Shown here in pieces: positions 39,687 to 46,898 of a stretch of DNA of 64,000 nt (positions within the stretch are counted from its first letter, which is position 1; the number at the start of each line of letters is the position of its first letter). Made by a program: the position numbers and the translations under genes. Under the pieces are notes generated by a model. That model ran no database searches, had not been told where the DNA came from, and saw only the letters and a program-made list of their open reading frames with translations. The stretch is from an uncultured Synechococcaceae cyanobacterium (GTDB lineage Bacteria > Cyanobacteriota > Cyanobacteriia > PCC-6307 > Cyanobiaceae): contig CACPJY010000001.1 of the NCBI GenBank assembly GCA_902634405.1, forward strand, positions 62,001 to 126,000. The letters are read 5' to 3'.

Positions 39687-40727
39687 TTAATCATATAAAC
39701 CTTTCAATATTGCATCCACAATTCTCTGTGATATTTGAGTCAAAATTGCGTCTCTAGATGAAGGATCCCTCAATTTCTTCTCAAGTTCTCCACCTAGCTT
39801 TCCAACCTCAAGAATCCTAATCTGTCTCCTAGAAGCTCCCAGCCCACCCCGAAATAGCAACGGATATCGACCAAAACTTCTCGCCAGGCTCTCATCAACC
39901 ATATTTAAATTTACTGATACTGGAGGAATCAAACCAGATCCAAAGCCATATTTGCCATATGCATCAAAATGGATTTCTAATGCATAACCTCCATTTCGGG
40001 CATGGTTGTATCCAACTGACCAGTTAGTGCGCGGGTCATTCTCATCAACAATCGTCCTAATCCCAGGATCATAAGAAGAAATTTGCAACCCCTTCTCCCT
40101 TCCAAGCTTTACTACAAATTCAAGTACTTTGAGATTCCAATACAACTCATCACTAATTTGGGGATCCATCGGGTTTTCACCCTTCAGATCAACCAATTCC
40201 CCTGCTGTACCCGCACCAGCAATCCCCTGAGAATCTGCATGCCCTGCCATTATCAAAATAGACATGGATCTGGGAACTTTCTGCTCACCTATCCAATTAG
40301 CAGGCAATTGAACACGTGGGCCTGTTAAAAAATCAATATCTCCTAAAGTTATAGAATCATGAGGAAGCCTTAAAACCTGACCAACATTCAAAATTTTTGA
40401 TTCCGTGAGGTTATTAATGATAATTAAATCACGTTCTCTAATGTTATAAATATTAGCTATCTTCCGCAAGTTGTCTCCATCAACAACAATATGGGTATTG
40501 TAATGCTTTACTTTTTTGTGCCTCCGTTGCTTGTACTTCTTATCATATTTTCTTTGAGATAAGAATAACTGATTGAAGTTATTTATCGGCCAAAAATCAT
40601 TTAAGTAAGTCTGACTATTGTTATCATTGAGGAATAAAATATCTTTAATAGTTAGTTTATCTTCTAAAAAAGTGAGCAAGGTCGTTAAGGATAGAATGAC
40701 AGGAAAAAGATAAAATTTATAAATCAT
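39687..40727 (-). CDS. LysM protein with amidase-like domain
   Basis: A 346-aa predicted envelope protein. The N-terminal hydrophobic stretch FYLFPVILSLTTLLTFL is a signal peptide or anchor. A LysM peptidoglycan-binding repeat follows at about residues 75-120 (VDGDNLRKIANIYNIR, NVGQVLRLP). The C-terminal 190 residues contain IMAGHADS, ALEIHFDA and ILEVGKLGGE, whose spacing of H, E/H and E fits an N-acetylmuramoyl-L-alanine amidase (Amidase_3) fold. Catalysis is inferred from motif order. It is convergent with hemF. Confidence 0.65.
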   Translation of the reverse strand: MIYKFYLFPVILSLTTLLTFLEDKLTIKDILFLNDNNSQTYLNDFWPINNFNQLFLSQRKYDKKYKQRRHKKVKHYNTHIVVDGDNLRKIANIYNIRERDLIIINNLTESKILNVGQVLRLPHDSITLGDIDFLTGPRVQLPANWIGEQKVPRSMSILIMAGHADSQGIAGAGTAGELVDLKGENPMDPQISDELYWNLKVLEFVVKLGREKGLQISSYDPGIRTIVDENDPRTNWSVGYNHARNGGYALEIHFDAYGKYGFGSGLIPPVSVNLNMVDESLARSFGRYPLLFRGGLGASRRQIRILEVGKLGGELEKKLRDPSSRDAILTQISQRIVDAILKGLYD

Positions 40728-40757
40728 TTGAGACCTCTGAACTGAAAGTTTTAAAAG

Positions 40758-41312
40758 TCAAATTGGAGAGGAAAGCAAAGCACCATCACTAGCCAGTTCA
40801 AGACTTTTAGCTAGTTGCACCTCCATGGCTATCAGCTCATCTCGATGTGCTCGAATTCGCAATGTACTACCTTTTCCTTCTCCTTTATCCATAAGCCTTA
40901 CTTCTAAGGATTCACTTCTATTTGCTCGTTTTTGATAAACCAAACCTGCAATAGGGCCCAAACAAGCCAATAATAAAGGCCACCATCCGAGAGATGGGTA
41001 TAGCTGTATAAGAACCAAGCCCAAACATCCTGAACCTGCTATGCCAAATACAGACAATAAAATGGCAAGCATCTGACTTGAAGCAACGTTTCCAGTAAAA
41101 CAAAGCAATTGCCTTTCGACATCGCCGCCATCAGGTCTCCAACCTCGCTCTTCAAGCCATTGACTAATGCCGTTTAATACCTCAAGAGGTGGTCTAGGAG
41201 AATAGACCTCAACCACTGTAGTTCGATCTTTGCTAGCGGCTCTCAAAAAGAAAATTAATCCTATTGCCAATAAAATCGTTAATAGCAAGGTTGAGGTAAA
41301 AACAGTTTTCAT
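40758..41312 (-). CDS. CCB-family (DUF3529) membrane protein
   Basis: A 184-aa protein with an N-terminal membrane helix (residues 4-24) and a pair of helices at about 78-126. A soluble C-terminal part follows. It resembles the cyanobacterial/plastid 'cofactor assembly of complex C' subunit B family (DUF3529/CCB1-type), needed for covalent heme c_i attachment to cytochrome b6; this is from recollection. It lies 30 nt before the LysM gene on the same strand. A 14-bp palindrome lies 12 nt upstream of its ATG. Confidence 0.55.
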   Translation of the reverse strand: MKTVFTSTLLLTILLAIGLIFFLRAASKDRTTVVEVYSPRPPLEVLNGISQWLEERGWRPDGGDVERQLLCFTGNVASSQMLAILLSVFGIAGSGCLGLVLIQLYPSLGWWPLLLACLGPIAGLVYQKRANRSESLEVRLMDKGEGKGSTLRIRAHRDELIAMEVQLAKSLELASDGALLSSPI

Positions 41313-41324
41313 TGCAGCAAATTA

Positions 41325-41338
41325 GGCACATATGTGCC
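41325..41338. repeat. 14-bp perfect palindrome GGCACATATGTGCC
   Basis: A perfect GC-flanked palindrome in the 268-nt spacer between the divergent CCB-like gene and the exonuclease gene, ending 12 nt from the CCB-like start. Its position suits a repressor operator on the leftward promoter. No known regulator was matched. Confidence 0.4.
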
Positions 41339-41580
41339 CTCCTGTTCTAAACCTTTATTGTGAAAAGGTACCAATGAAATTCACTATTTTCTTAAAACGC
41401 TGAATTTCAAAAGCCTCTAATCAGGACAAAATACCTTCAAAACCTAAAGAAACCTGTCACAATTAACATCCCATAGAAGACCTAGCACTGGAAAAAGATT
41501 TTCAATTAAAAGCATTTACTTCCGTTAAAGATCTATCAGAGTGGGTTATATAGCTATACAAACCAAAATTTCCTTAATTA

Positions 41581-42225
41581 ATGGAGCAATTCAATCAAAC
41601 TCCCTCCGATTTTGCTGTATTTGATGGGGATCTTGATGCAAGTTGGACAAAACAATTTGCAGAAGCAGATGCCTTGGCAATTGATACGGAAGCGATGGGG
41701 CTAATACATGGCAGAGATAGGTTATGCCTAGTACAAATTTGCGACCCTTTTGACAATGTAGCTTGCATCAGAATCAACTTTGGTCAAAGCTCAGCACCCA
41801 ATCTTCAATCTCTTTTAGAGGAAGCGTCTATCGAAAAGGTTTTTCACTTTGCTCGATTTGATGTCGCGGCATTAGCAAATGGTCTTGGAATTGAAGTGAG
41901 GCCAATCTTTTGCACAAAAATCGCCAGTCGACTTGCTAGAACATATAGTCCCAGACATGGACTGAAAGAGGTTGTTTTCGAATTAGTTGGCGTTGAGCTA
42001 GACAAGCAAGCACAAAGTAGTGATTGGGGTCGAATAGAAGAACTCGATTCAAAGCAGCTTGCTTACGCAGCGAACGACGCAAGATACCTTTTAGCTGTGA
42101 AAGAAAAACTAGAACAGATGTTACGTCGTGAAAAAAGATGGGAGTTAGCAAGAGAATGCTTTGAATGTATTCCAGTCATGGCAAAGCTCGATAGATTCCA
42201 TTTTAAACAAATATTCGAGCACTAA
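41581..42225 (+). CDS. rnd: RNase D-like 3'-5' exonuclease
   Basis: A 214-aa DEDDy-family exonuclease domain protein. Motif Exo I is AIDTEAMGL (Asp and Glu), Exo II is VFHFARFDVAAL, and Exo III is YAANDARYLLAV (Tyr and Asp). It lacks the C-terminal HRDC domain of E. coli RNase D, as is common in cyanobacteria. It probably trims tRNA or other RNA 3' ends. The upstream 268 nt hold its promoter. Confidence 0.88.
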   Translation: MEQFNQTPSDFAVFDGDLDASWTKQFAEADALAIDTEAMGLIHGRDRLCLVQICDPFDNVACIRINFGQSSAPNLQSLLEEASIEKVFHFARFDVAALANGLGIEVRPIFCTKIASRLARTYSPRHGLKEVVFELVGVELDKQAQSSDWGRIEELDSKQLAYAANDARYLLAVKEKLEQMLRREKRWELARECFECIPVMAKLDRFHFKQIFEH

Positions 42226-42239
42226 GTAATTGTTTACAA

Positions 42240-42509
42240 CTAATCTTCTATCATAAAATTATCTTCTTCAGCTAAAGCTTCTAATAATCGATCAAGTTCT
42301 TGCACCGTTTTGTTCTTATCCTTTCCATCTGTTGTCTTAGCTAATTGAAGCATCCGCAGAGCTATTAACTTTCTAGCAGCTATGTCTCTTGTACCTTCTT
42401 TTACAGCTTCCAGTTCAACTTTCCTACGGGCAGCAGCGAGACTAATACTCCAACAACTTGCGAGCTCAGCGCAAAGCTTTAGATAAGCATGGTCCTCAAT
42501 ACCGGGCAT
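42240..42509 (-). CDS. Conserved small hypothetical protein
   Basis: An 89-aa helical, charged protein with no membrane segment and no recognised domain. It has a stretch rich in Ala/Arg/Lys (ISLAAARRKVELEAVKEG) and an acidic C-terminus (LLEALAEEDNFMIED). It has an ATG start and normal codon usage. It lies between the convergent rnd gene and the LpxB-like gene. I do not recognise a function; coding status rests on length, start and lack of a competing frame. Confidence 0.6.
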   Translation of the reverse strand: MPGIEDHAYLKLCAELASCWSISLAAARRKVELEAVKEGTRDIAARKLIALRMLQLAKTTDGKDKNKTVQELDRLLEALAEEDNFMIED

Positions 42510-42567
42510 AACAAAACATCTTCATAAATTAAGTATCCAGCGTAGAGATTCAGAAAATAACCATGGG

Positions 42568-43827
42568 TCAACTTTCATAGTCTCTCAATAAAACTCTTAA
42601 CGCAATATTAGCTAATTTAATACTCCCACCTATAGAACCCATCCTTTGAAAACCTATGTTTCCAAGTCTTTCCCTCAACTGAGGATCTCTCAAAAGCAAA
42701 TTCAAGCGACTAGAAAATTGCTCATTGCTAAAGCAAGGCATCACAACTCCACCCAAAAGCCTGCTCTGACGAATTGCAAATCCGCGCTTGAACTGAGGCC
42801 CTGGGCCTGGGAGAGAAATACAAGGTATTCCCAACCCAACTAATTGCTCTGTAGCCGTTCCAGCAGTTGCGAGGCCAACCTCAGCCCACTGGGCCCAACG
42901 AGAGAATTGTCCTGAACCCACAAAAATCATCCAATCAGCTTTGAAAAAACATGCTGAAGCCCCAATTCCGTTCAGAGAAACAGAACTTTCAACGAATCCA
43001 TCTTCCTGAAGAATATCTTTGATCGTTGGAATCGAAGGATTGCTCCCAAGTGCAACAAATACAGCCATTCGGTCAATAGTGGGGTGATTATTCAACGCTG
43101 CAAGCAACCTTTTAAAGTTGCTTGCAGCTTCTGGCATGCGACTCCCACAAAGCAATATCAATCTTCTATATGGCTTCAGGGAATCGGGTAACAGACACCG
43201 AGCGAATCCATCCATCATCGGATTTCCCAAACAATGGGCCTTCACTTGATGTCCCTTAAGGCCCCGAGCAGTCAAATGATCCCTTACAGCAACAAATTGG
43301 CATCTAGATGAGCGCATAAGAGCCCACTCCCAAGGATCCCATTCACTTCCTTTAAAACGATGATAAACATCACTAAGTGCAGACCCAGGACCACTCCTCC
43401 ATGTGTAATCGCTTTTGGGTGTTCCTAAAAAAGCAAACCGAGCTCGAGCTGACCAAACCAACGCCAAAGGCAATAAATCCCCAACTACTAAAACAGAATG
43501 ACCTTTTTGGACTTCAGATCGAATACAGCACCATTGCTTAAGGGTTATCACAAACAGCCCTGCAAAAAAATCAGCTAATAAAGCATGAAAACTTTGATTA
43601 CTAAATCCTCCACTAGGAAGCCTTGCTAATGGACCTAGTTTTTTTAACCATCCAGAGGATATAGCTGGTAGAAAAATCTGCCCTTCTCCAACCAGCGGCA
43701 AAATTGATAGAGAAAGGTTGGGCCTTAAATTATGCAACGCCTCTAAAAGACGCAAGGAAATCAAGTCCTCTCCGTGGCCATTGGAGACAACCAAGAGGGC
43801 TGGATATGGCTTACTGATACTATCCAA
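42568..43827 (-). CDS. LpxB-related glycosyltransferase-like protein
   Basis: A protein of the lipid-A-disaccharide-synthase-related family conserved in cyanobacteria. It has the N-terminal VVSNGHGEDLISLRLLEAL, a middle VLVVGDLLPLALVWSARARFAFLGT, and the GT-B donor-site region VGLATAGTATEQLVGLGIPCISLPGPGPQF. The track ORF is 470 aa, but its first 43 residues are the antisense of tRNA-Cys and its flank (including KAAPRFELG). In-frame options after the tRNA are limited. The TTG at 43827, preceded by GAAGAGGGTG, gives 419 aa and is my best start. The acceptor is unknown. Confidence 0.7.
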   Translation of the reverse strand: MDSISKPYPALLVVSNGHGEDLISLRLLEALHNLRPNLSLSILPLVGEGQIFLPAISSGWLKKLGPLARLPSGGFSNQSFHALLADFFAGLFVITLKQWCCIRSEVQKGHSVLVVGDLLPLALVWSARARFAFLGTPKSDYTWRSGPGSALSDVYHRFKGSEWDPWEWALMRSSRCQFVAVRDHLTARGLKGHQVKAHCLGNPMMDGFARCLLPDSLKPYRRLILLCGSRMPEAASNFKRLLAALNNHPTIDRMAVFVALGSNPSIPTIKDILQEDGFVESSVSLNGIGASACFFKADWMIFVGSGQFSRWAQWAEVGLATAGTATEQLVGLGIPCISLPGPGPQFKRGFAIRQSRLLGGVVMPCFSNEQFSSRLNLLLRDPQLRERLGNIGFQRMGSIGGSIKLANIALRVLLRDYES

Positions 43828-43851
43828 AAGAGAGAGGTCACCCTCTTCAAT

Positions 43852-43922
43852 GGCGGCATGGCCAAGTGGTAAGGCAGAGGATTGCAAATCCTTTATCCCC
43901 AGTTCGAATCTGGGTGCCGCCT
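43852..43922 (+). tRNA. tRNA-Cys (anticodon GCA)
   Basis: The acceptor stem GGCGGCA pairs with TGCCGCC. The D arm GCCAAGTGGTAAGGC, anticodon stem AGGAT/ATCCT around TGCAA with anticodon GCA, and T arm CCCAGTTCGAATCTGGG are present. The discriminator is T. It is 71 nt without CCA. It lies head-to-head with the LpxB-like gene, 24 nt from that gene's likely start, and borders the sparse region to the right. Confidence 0.97.
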
Positions 43923-44110
43923 TCTTACCTTTCCAGCAGATCAACTGCAGGAAGTCAATTATTAGGTCTCTCTTCCTCATTCAGTGCGGCAGGTGAATGG
44001 TAAGTGAATGGCTGATTAGCATTCTTCTTTGCATTATCTCAAGAATTCACCTACTAGGACAGAGGAGTAAAGACTGAAAAGCACGTATATTCATCAAAGA
44101 TTGCATTAAG

Positions 44111-44138
44111 AAGGGCGGGGTATTTTGATCCCGCCCTT
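44111..44138 (+). terminator. GC-rich terminator-like hairpin
   Basis: AAGGGCGGG and CCCGCCCTT form a 9-bp GC-rich stem with a 10-nt loop, followed by only one further T before GAG. It is the most GC-rich structure in this AT-rich spacer. It could terminate the transcript running from tRNA-Cys or a small RNA. The short T tract keeps confidence moderate. Confidence 0.45.
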
Positions 44139-44354
44139 TGAGTCAAGCACTAATTTTTTATACCGTTCGTGCTCTGACTCCTAGTCCATTTCTAATCATG
44201 TTGAAAACATATGTCAGTAGGCAAAAGCTCTCAACTTACATATCTTTCAAAATCCTAACTAGCTAAAATCTATCCTGATTACCTCCTTGATCTGATTAGA
44301 AGCCTTTACCTCATTATTTTTGAGCTATAGACAAAGGAAATCGAAGCAAGAGTC

Positions 44355-44371
44355 AGGCCTTCTTAAGGCCT
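44355..44371. repeat. 7-bp hairpin AGGCCTT/AAGGCCT
   Basis: AGGCCTT, 3-nt loop CTT, AAGGCCT: a perfect compact hairpin in the spacer. There is no T-run on either side. Role unknown. Confidence 0.4.
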
Positions 44372-44409
44372 TGGTATTAGTCTCAGCTTTGATTAGAAGG
44401 CAGACCATC

Positions 44410-44440
44410 AAACTTCTTTTCCTACTGTTAAAAGAAGTTT
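44410..44440. terminator. 11-bp hairpin downstream of the resolvase-like gene
   Basis: AAACTTCTTTT, 9-nt loop, AAAAGAAGTTT: a perfect 11-bp stem 37 nt beyond the stop of the minus-strand resolvase-like gene. The arms end in T/A runs, so it could serve as a terminator for that gene. Confidence 0.4.
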
Positions 44441-44476
44441 ATTAAAGCAAGACATGAACTTAGTAATTGGCATAAT

Positions 44477-45106
44477 TTATATATTATTAGATTCTAATAA
44501 TATCCTCCTAATTGTAGATAGCGAGACTCCAGTTTGTTCTCTAATAGCTCGATAAGAATATCCTTCTGATCTTAATCTAATGACTAACAGTTCCTTCAGT
44601 TTATTAATTCTAGGACGTCCACTGGCGCTGTTTACCCTTTCTCTTTTTATCTGAAATTGCAAAGATTTATTTGCAAATGAGCCTTGAGATCTTAAGGAAT
44701 AAAATGATTCTATAAAGCCAATTATTGATAGTGCAGCCTTTCCTAGCTCTCTTGTATTAATTAGTTCATCTAAAGTTAAAAGATAGGCTCCTTTATAGAT
44801 TACCTTTCTTACTAAGAGCAAGACCTCAGATATATCATTACCCAAGTACTCAAGGCTCGGTACAAAAAACTGATCCCCAGAATTCAGATTTTCCATAGCC
44901 GCATTTAACTCAGATCTTTCTATGCAAGATTTAACTGTCGCTTGTAATTCCTCATAGACAACTGAACACCCTTTTCTCTTCATCTCAATGATCTGAGGGT
45001 TTTCCAACTCATATGAGGTGCAAGAAAAACAATATCCAATTGACTTTTGCGAATAAGACCGCAAAAAAACTGGTCTAGTAAATCTCCGTTGCCGAAATTC
45101 ATACAT
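44477..45106 (-). CDS. Serine-recombinase-like protein, active site lost
   Basis: A 209-aa protein with the layout of small resolvases/invertases. An N-terminal catalytic-fold region (IGYCFSCTSYE ... SGDQFFVPSLEYLGNDISEVLLLV ... ELINT) leads to a C-terminal helix-turn-helix (GRPRINKLKELL, then GYSYRAIREQTGVSLSTIRRIL). Aligned by eye to the usual IGYARVST and LDRLGRS motifs, the nucleophile Ser becomes Cys. The Arg of YAR becomes Phe, and the two Arg of DRLGR become Tyr and Asn. It is therefore probably unable to recombine, but has an intact DNA-binding domain. It may be a domesticated regulator or a remnant of a mobile element beside tRNA-Cys. Confidence 0.75.
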   Translation of the reverse strand: MYEFRQRRFTRPVFLRSYSQKSIGYCFSCTSYELENPQIIEMKRKGCSVVYEELQATVKSCIERSELNAAMENLNSGDQFFVPSLEYLGNDISEVLLLVRKVIYKGAYLLTLDELINTRELGKAALSIIGFIESFYSLRSQGSFANKSLQFQIKRERVNSASGRPRINKLKELLVIRLRSEGYSYRAIREQTGVSLSTIRRILLESNNI

Positions 45107-45424
45107 GTTTCAAACCATGTAACTTATTACTAAGTATTCTAAAGTGTTTTTTAATTACAGACAATATTCTCTAATAATAAGATAAAAAAAGGATTTATAG
45201 CAAATTAGAGGTGTTTGATTAACTGTTTTATTTCCTACACTTAATAAAATAGAGGAGATCCTGACAAATGAGGCCTTAACGAAAAGAGCTTAAGGGCACC
45301 AGCAAAAGATTTTCCCAGGACGCTCTGACAATCTCTTTTAAAGGAATAACGCTGCGTAGAGTTAATGCTTAAGAGAGCAAGAGTCATCAAAATGATTTAT
45401 AAGAGTAAAAACCTACAATTCCCT
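45107..45424. other. AT-rich spacer without recognised gene
   Basis: About 318 nt between the divergent resolvase-like gene and the small secreted protein, very AT-rich on its left half. A short CCTTAA/TTAAGG inverted repeat with a 10-nt loop lies around 45284-45305. Promoters for both flanking genes should be here. No ORF was recognised. The upstream in-frame ATG at 45365 could extend the next gene. Confidence 0.4.
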
Positions 45425-45709
45425 ATGAGTAAAAATATGGAAAAAATATCTGGACTGAAATCAGGAATATTTTTGCTATTAAGAATTGCTATATTAGTTA
45501 ATCTTTTTCCAACAGGAGTGTCTGCAGAAGTGCAAATTTGCGAAATCAAATATGGTCAAAAAAATCTTGAAAGATCTAAGTCTTTGGAAAGACTCACTCA
45601 GCTGCTTAACAACAAAAAAGAGAGTTGCTATCAGATAGGTAATGAGTTTAATAAAGAAGGGAAAGCTATTCCTGAAAAACCGATCTATGCCTGCTGCCAT
45701 CCAGAATAA
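45425..45709 (+). CDS. Small secreted cysteine-containing protein
   Basis: The tracked ORF (114 aa from 45365) contains a typical signal peptide only after its internal Met residues: MEKISGLKSGIFLLLRIAILVNLFPTGVSA, with a Lys-containing n-region, a hydrophobic core and a VSA cleavage site. I therefore start at 45425 (94 aa), with 45437 nearly as likely. The mature part of about 60 residues is Lys-rich and has four Cys (QICE, SCYQ, ACCH), possibly two disulfides. No family was recognised. It is a lone gene in a sparse region. Confidence 0.55.
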   Translation: MSKNMEKISGLKSGIFLLLRIAILVNLFPTGVSAEVQICEIKYGQKNLERSKSLERLTQLLNNKKESCYQIGNEFNKEGKAIPEKPIYACCHPE

Positions 45710-45864
45710 TATATTGATAAATTTTCAATTATTCCAAAGACGAATGCAAAATAATTTAGAAATCTATTTCTAGCAACCCTTTTAAATCTTTACAAGCCCA
45801 GTTCTCGGAAACTAATTCATGATAGGGTAAGAAAAATTTACTCTCACTATTACCCTAAAATCCT

Positions 45865-45978
45865 ATGTATAATTATCGCTGGAGGCAATTCTTTGGTGTT
45901 CAGGTGGCTGCTGTAATTATTGCAACACTTGGCGTTATTGTTGGGTATGAAAAGCTTTTCTTTCCCTTCGCTGGCTAA
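45865..45978 (+). CDS. 37-aa single-helix membrane peptide
   Basis: An ORF missing from the track reads MYNYRWRQFFGVQVAAVIIA and ends VGYEKLFFPFAG. A basic/aromatic N-terminus leads to one hydrophobic helix (about residues 10-27) and a short aromatic tail. The design resembles the one-helix subunits of photosystems, cytochrome b6f or NDH-1, but I cannot name it. The ATG is at 45865 and the TAA at 45976. No clear Shine-Dalgarno is seen. An inverted repeat follows (45997-46052). Confidence 0.55.
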   Translation: MYNYRWRQFFGVQVAAVIIATLGVIVGYEKLFFPFAG

Positions 45979-45996
45979 AGCTAATCTGGATTTAAT

Positions 45997-46052
45997 CAAT
46001 CAAAAAGCGTAGTGATTAACACTATAAAGTTAGTTACTGCCCTTTTTGATTG
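45997..46052. repeat. 11-bp inverted repeat with 34-nt loop
   Basis: CAATCAAAAAG and CTTTTTGATTG lie between the small membrane-peptide gene and the convergent hypothetical gene. The A-run/T-run arms suit a bidirectional terminator, though the loop is long. Confidence 0.4.
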
Positions 46053-46097
46053 CAGTATTTAATTAAGAGTTTTTAGAGAATTGAAATCAATTATCTG

Positions 46098-46751
46098 TCA
46101 AATCTTAGGGTCAGGGCTAACTACAACTGGCATAGTTGAATCACTAGATGGTAATTGCACAACCTTTTTTGAGGGTTTAGAAGGCTCTTGAGGCTTGGAT
46201 GTTTGTTTTGTTTGGGTAGAGTCAGATTCAGAAGATTCACCCTCTTTAGAGCAGGCAGCCAAAGCCTCCTTAAGTAAAGAATCAAAAGTAGCGCCTGGTA
46301 AGCGGTGACGAGCAACCTCTAAAAAAGTTCTAGGAAGTGATTCAGCTGCTGCATTTTGTAATGCAGGATTATTTCGACGATGTTCCTGCTCATCATGAAT
46401 TGCACGAATAAATCTTTGGGTAACCTCTCTTTTGGTAGATGCTTTGATAAAGGTGTCGTTGTTATCTCCAAGAGAGTTTCCAGTAGCTCTCTCTAAATCT
46501 TGTATTCGCCGCTCAAGGCTTTCAAGCACTTCTGCTGCTTCATTAGAGATATGGGCAAGTTGGCCATCAGAAAGGTTAGGCAAATCAGCAACATAAACTT
46601 TTCCATGGTCTCGCAAACTTAGGAAAGTAGGTCTTGCGGTTTGTCTAAGACCTCCATTCCCCTCGTAATCACTATAAAGTGGACGTCTCGGTGGGACTGG
46701 CCCAGCTGATGTACGCCGACGAGTTAAACGATTAGGGCTATCAAAAGGCAT
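46098..46751 (-). CDS. Conserved picocyanobacterial hypothetical protein
   Basis: A 217-aa soluble protein. The N-terminus is basic and Pro-rich (NRLTRRRTSAGPVPPRRPLY). A helical middle part has a coiled-coil-like stretch (ISNEAAEVLESLERRIQDLERATG, about residues 67-90). Residues about 175-217 are a Ser/Lys/Pro-rich tail of low complexity. No membrane segment or known domain was recognised. It lies downstream of purM with a hairpin (46780-46796) just before its start. Function unknown. Confidence 0.65.
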   Translation of the reverse strand: MPFDSPNRLTRRRTSAGPVPPRRPLYSDYEGNGGLRQTARPTFLSLRDHGKVYVADLPNLSDGQLAHISNEAAEVLESLERRIQDLERATGNSLGDNNDTFIKASTKREVTQRFIRAIHDEQEHRRNNPALQNAAAESLPRTFLEVARHRLPGATFDSLLKEALAACSKEGESSESDSTQTKQTSKPQEPSKPSKKVVQLPSSDSTMPVVVSPDPKI

Positions 46752-46779
46752 TGAAATTAAGAATGTAACTACGCTGCTT

Positions 46780-46796
46780 CCGAATAAAATATTCGG
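46780..46796 (-). terminator. Hairpin between purM and the next gene
   Basis: CCGAATA, 3-nt loop, TATTCGG: a perfect 7-bp hairpin between the purM stop and the next minus-strand start. It may be the purM terminator or a leader element of the hypothetical gene. No U-run follows. Confidence 0.35.
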
Positions 46797-46898
46797 TCTG
46801 CCTCGTTTGATTTTACTGAATTCGTTAAAGAATATTCTATAAAGATATAGCTCGTAGAACTCCGAAGTAATACGGAAAGCTAACCAAGCCTGGATAAC

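Larger units (their letters stand above)
43923..44476. other. Gene-free spacer with three stem-loops
   Basis: A 554-nt spacer right of tRNA-Cys with no convincing ORF on either strand (longest plausible frames about 20 codons). It contains three independent stem-loops (44111, 44355, 44410). It may hold a non-coding RNA, terminators, or the remains of an insertion next to the tRNA. No second copy of the tRNA 3' end was seen. Confidence 0.5.

Noticed and set aside
43828-43980. N-terminal 51 codons of the tracked 470-aa LpxB-like ORF
   Set aside because: They translate the antisense strand of tRNA-Cys and its flank; the string APRFELG is the familiar product of reading a tRNA backwards. Treated as non-coding.
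45365-45424. N-terminal 20 codons of the tracked secreted protein
   Set aside because: They place the signal peptide core too far from the N-terminus; the Met at 45425 or 45437 gives a normal signal peptide.
44477-46097. Active mobile element or integron
   Set aside because: The only recombinase-like gene has lost its catalytic residues, and no terminal repeats, transposase or duplicated tRNA end was seen.
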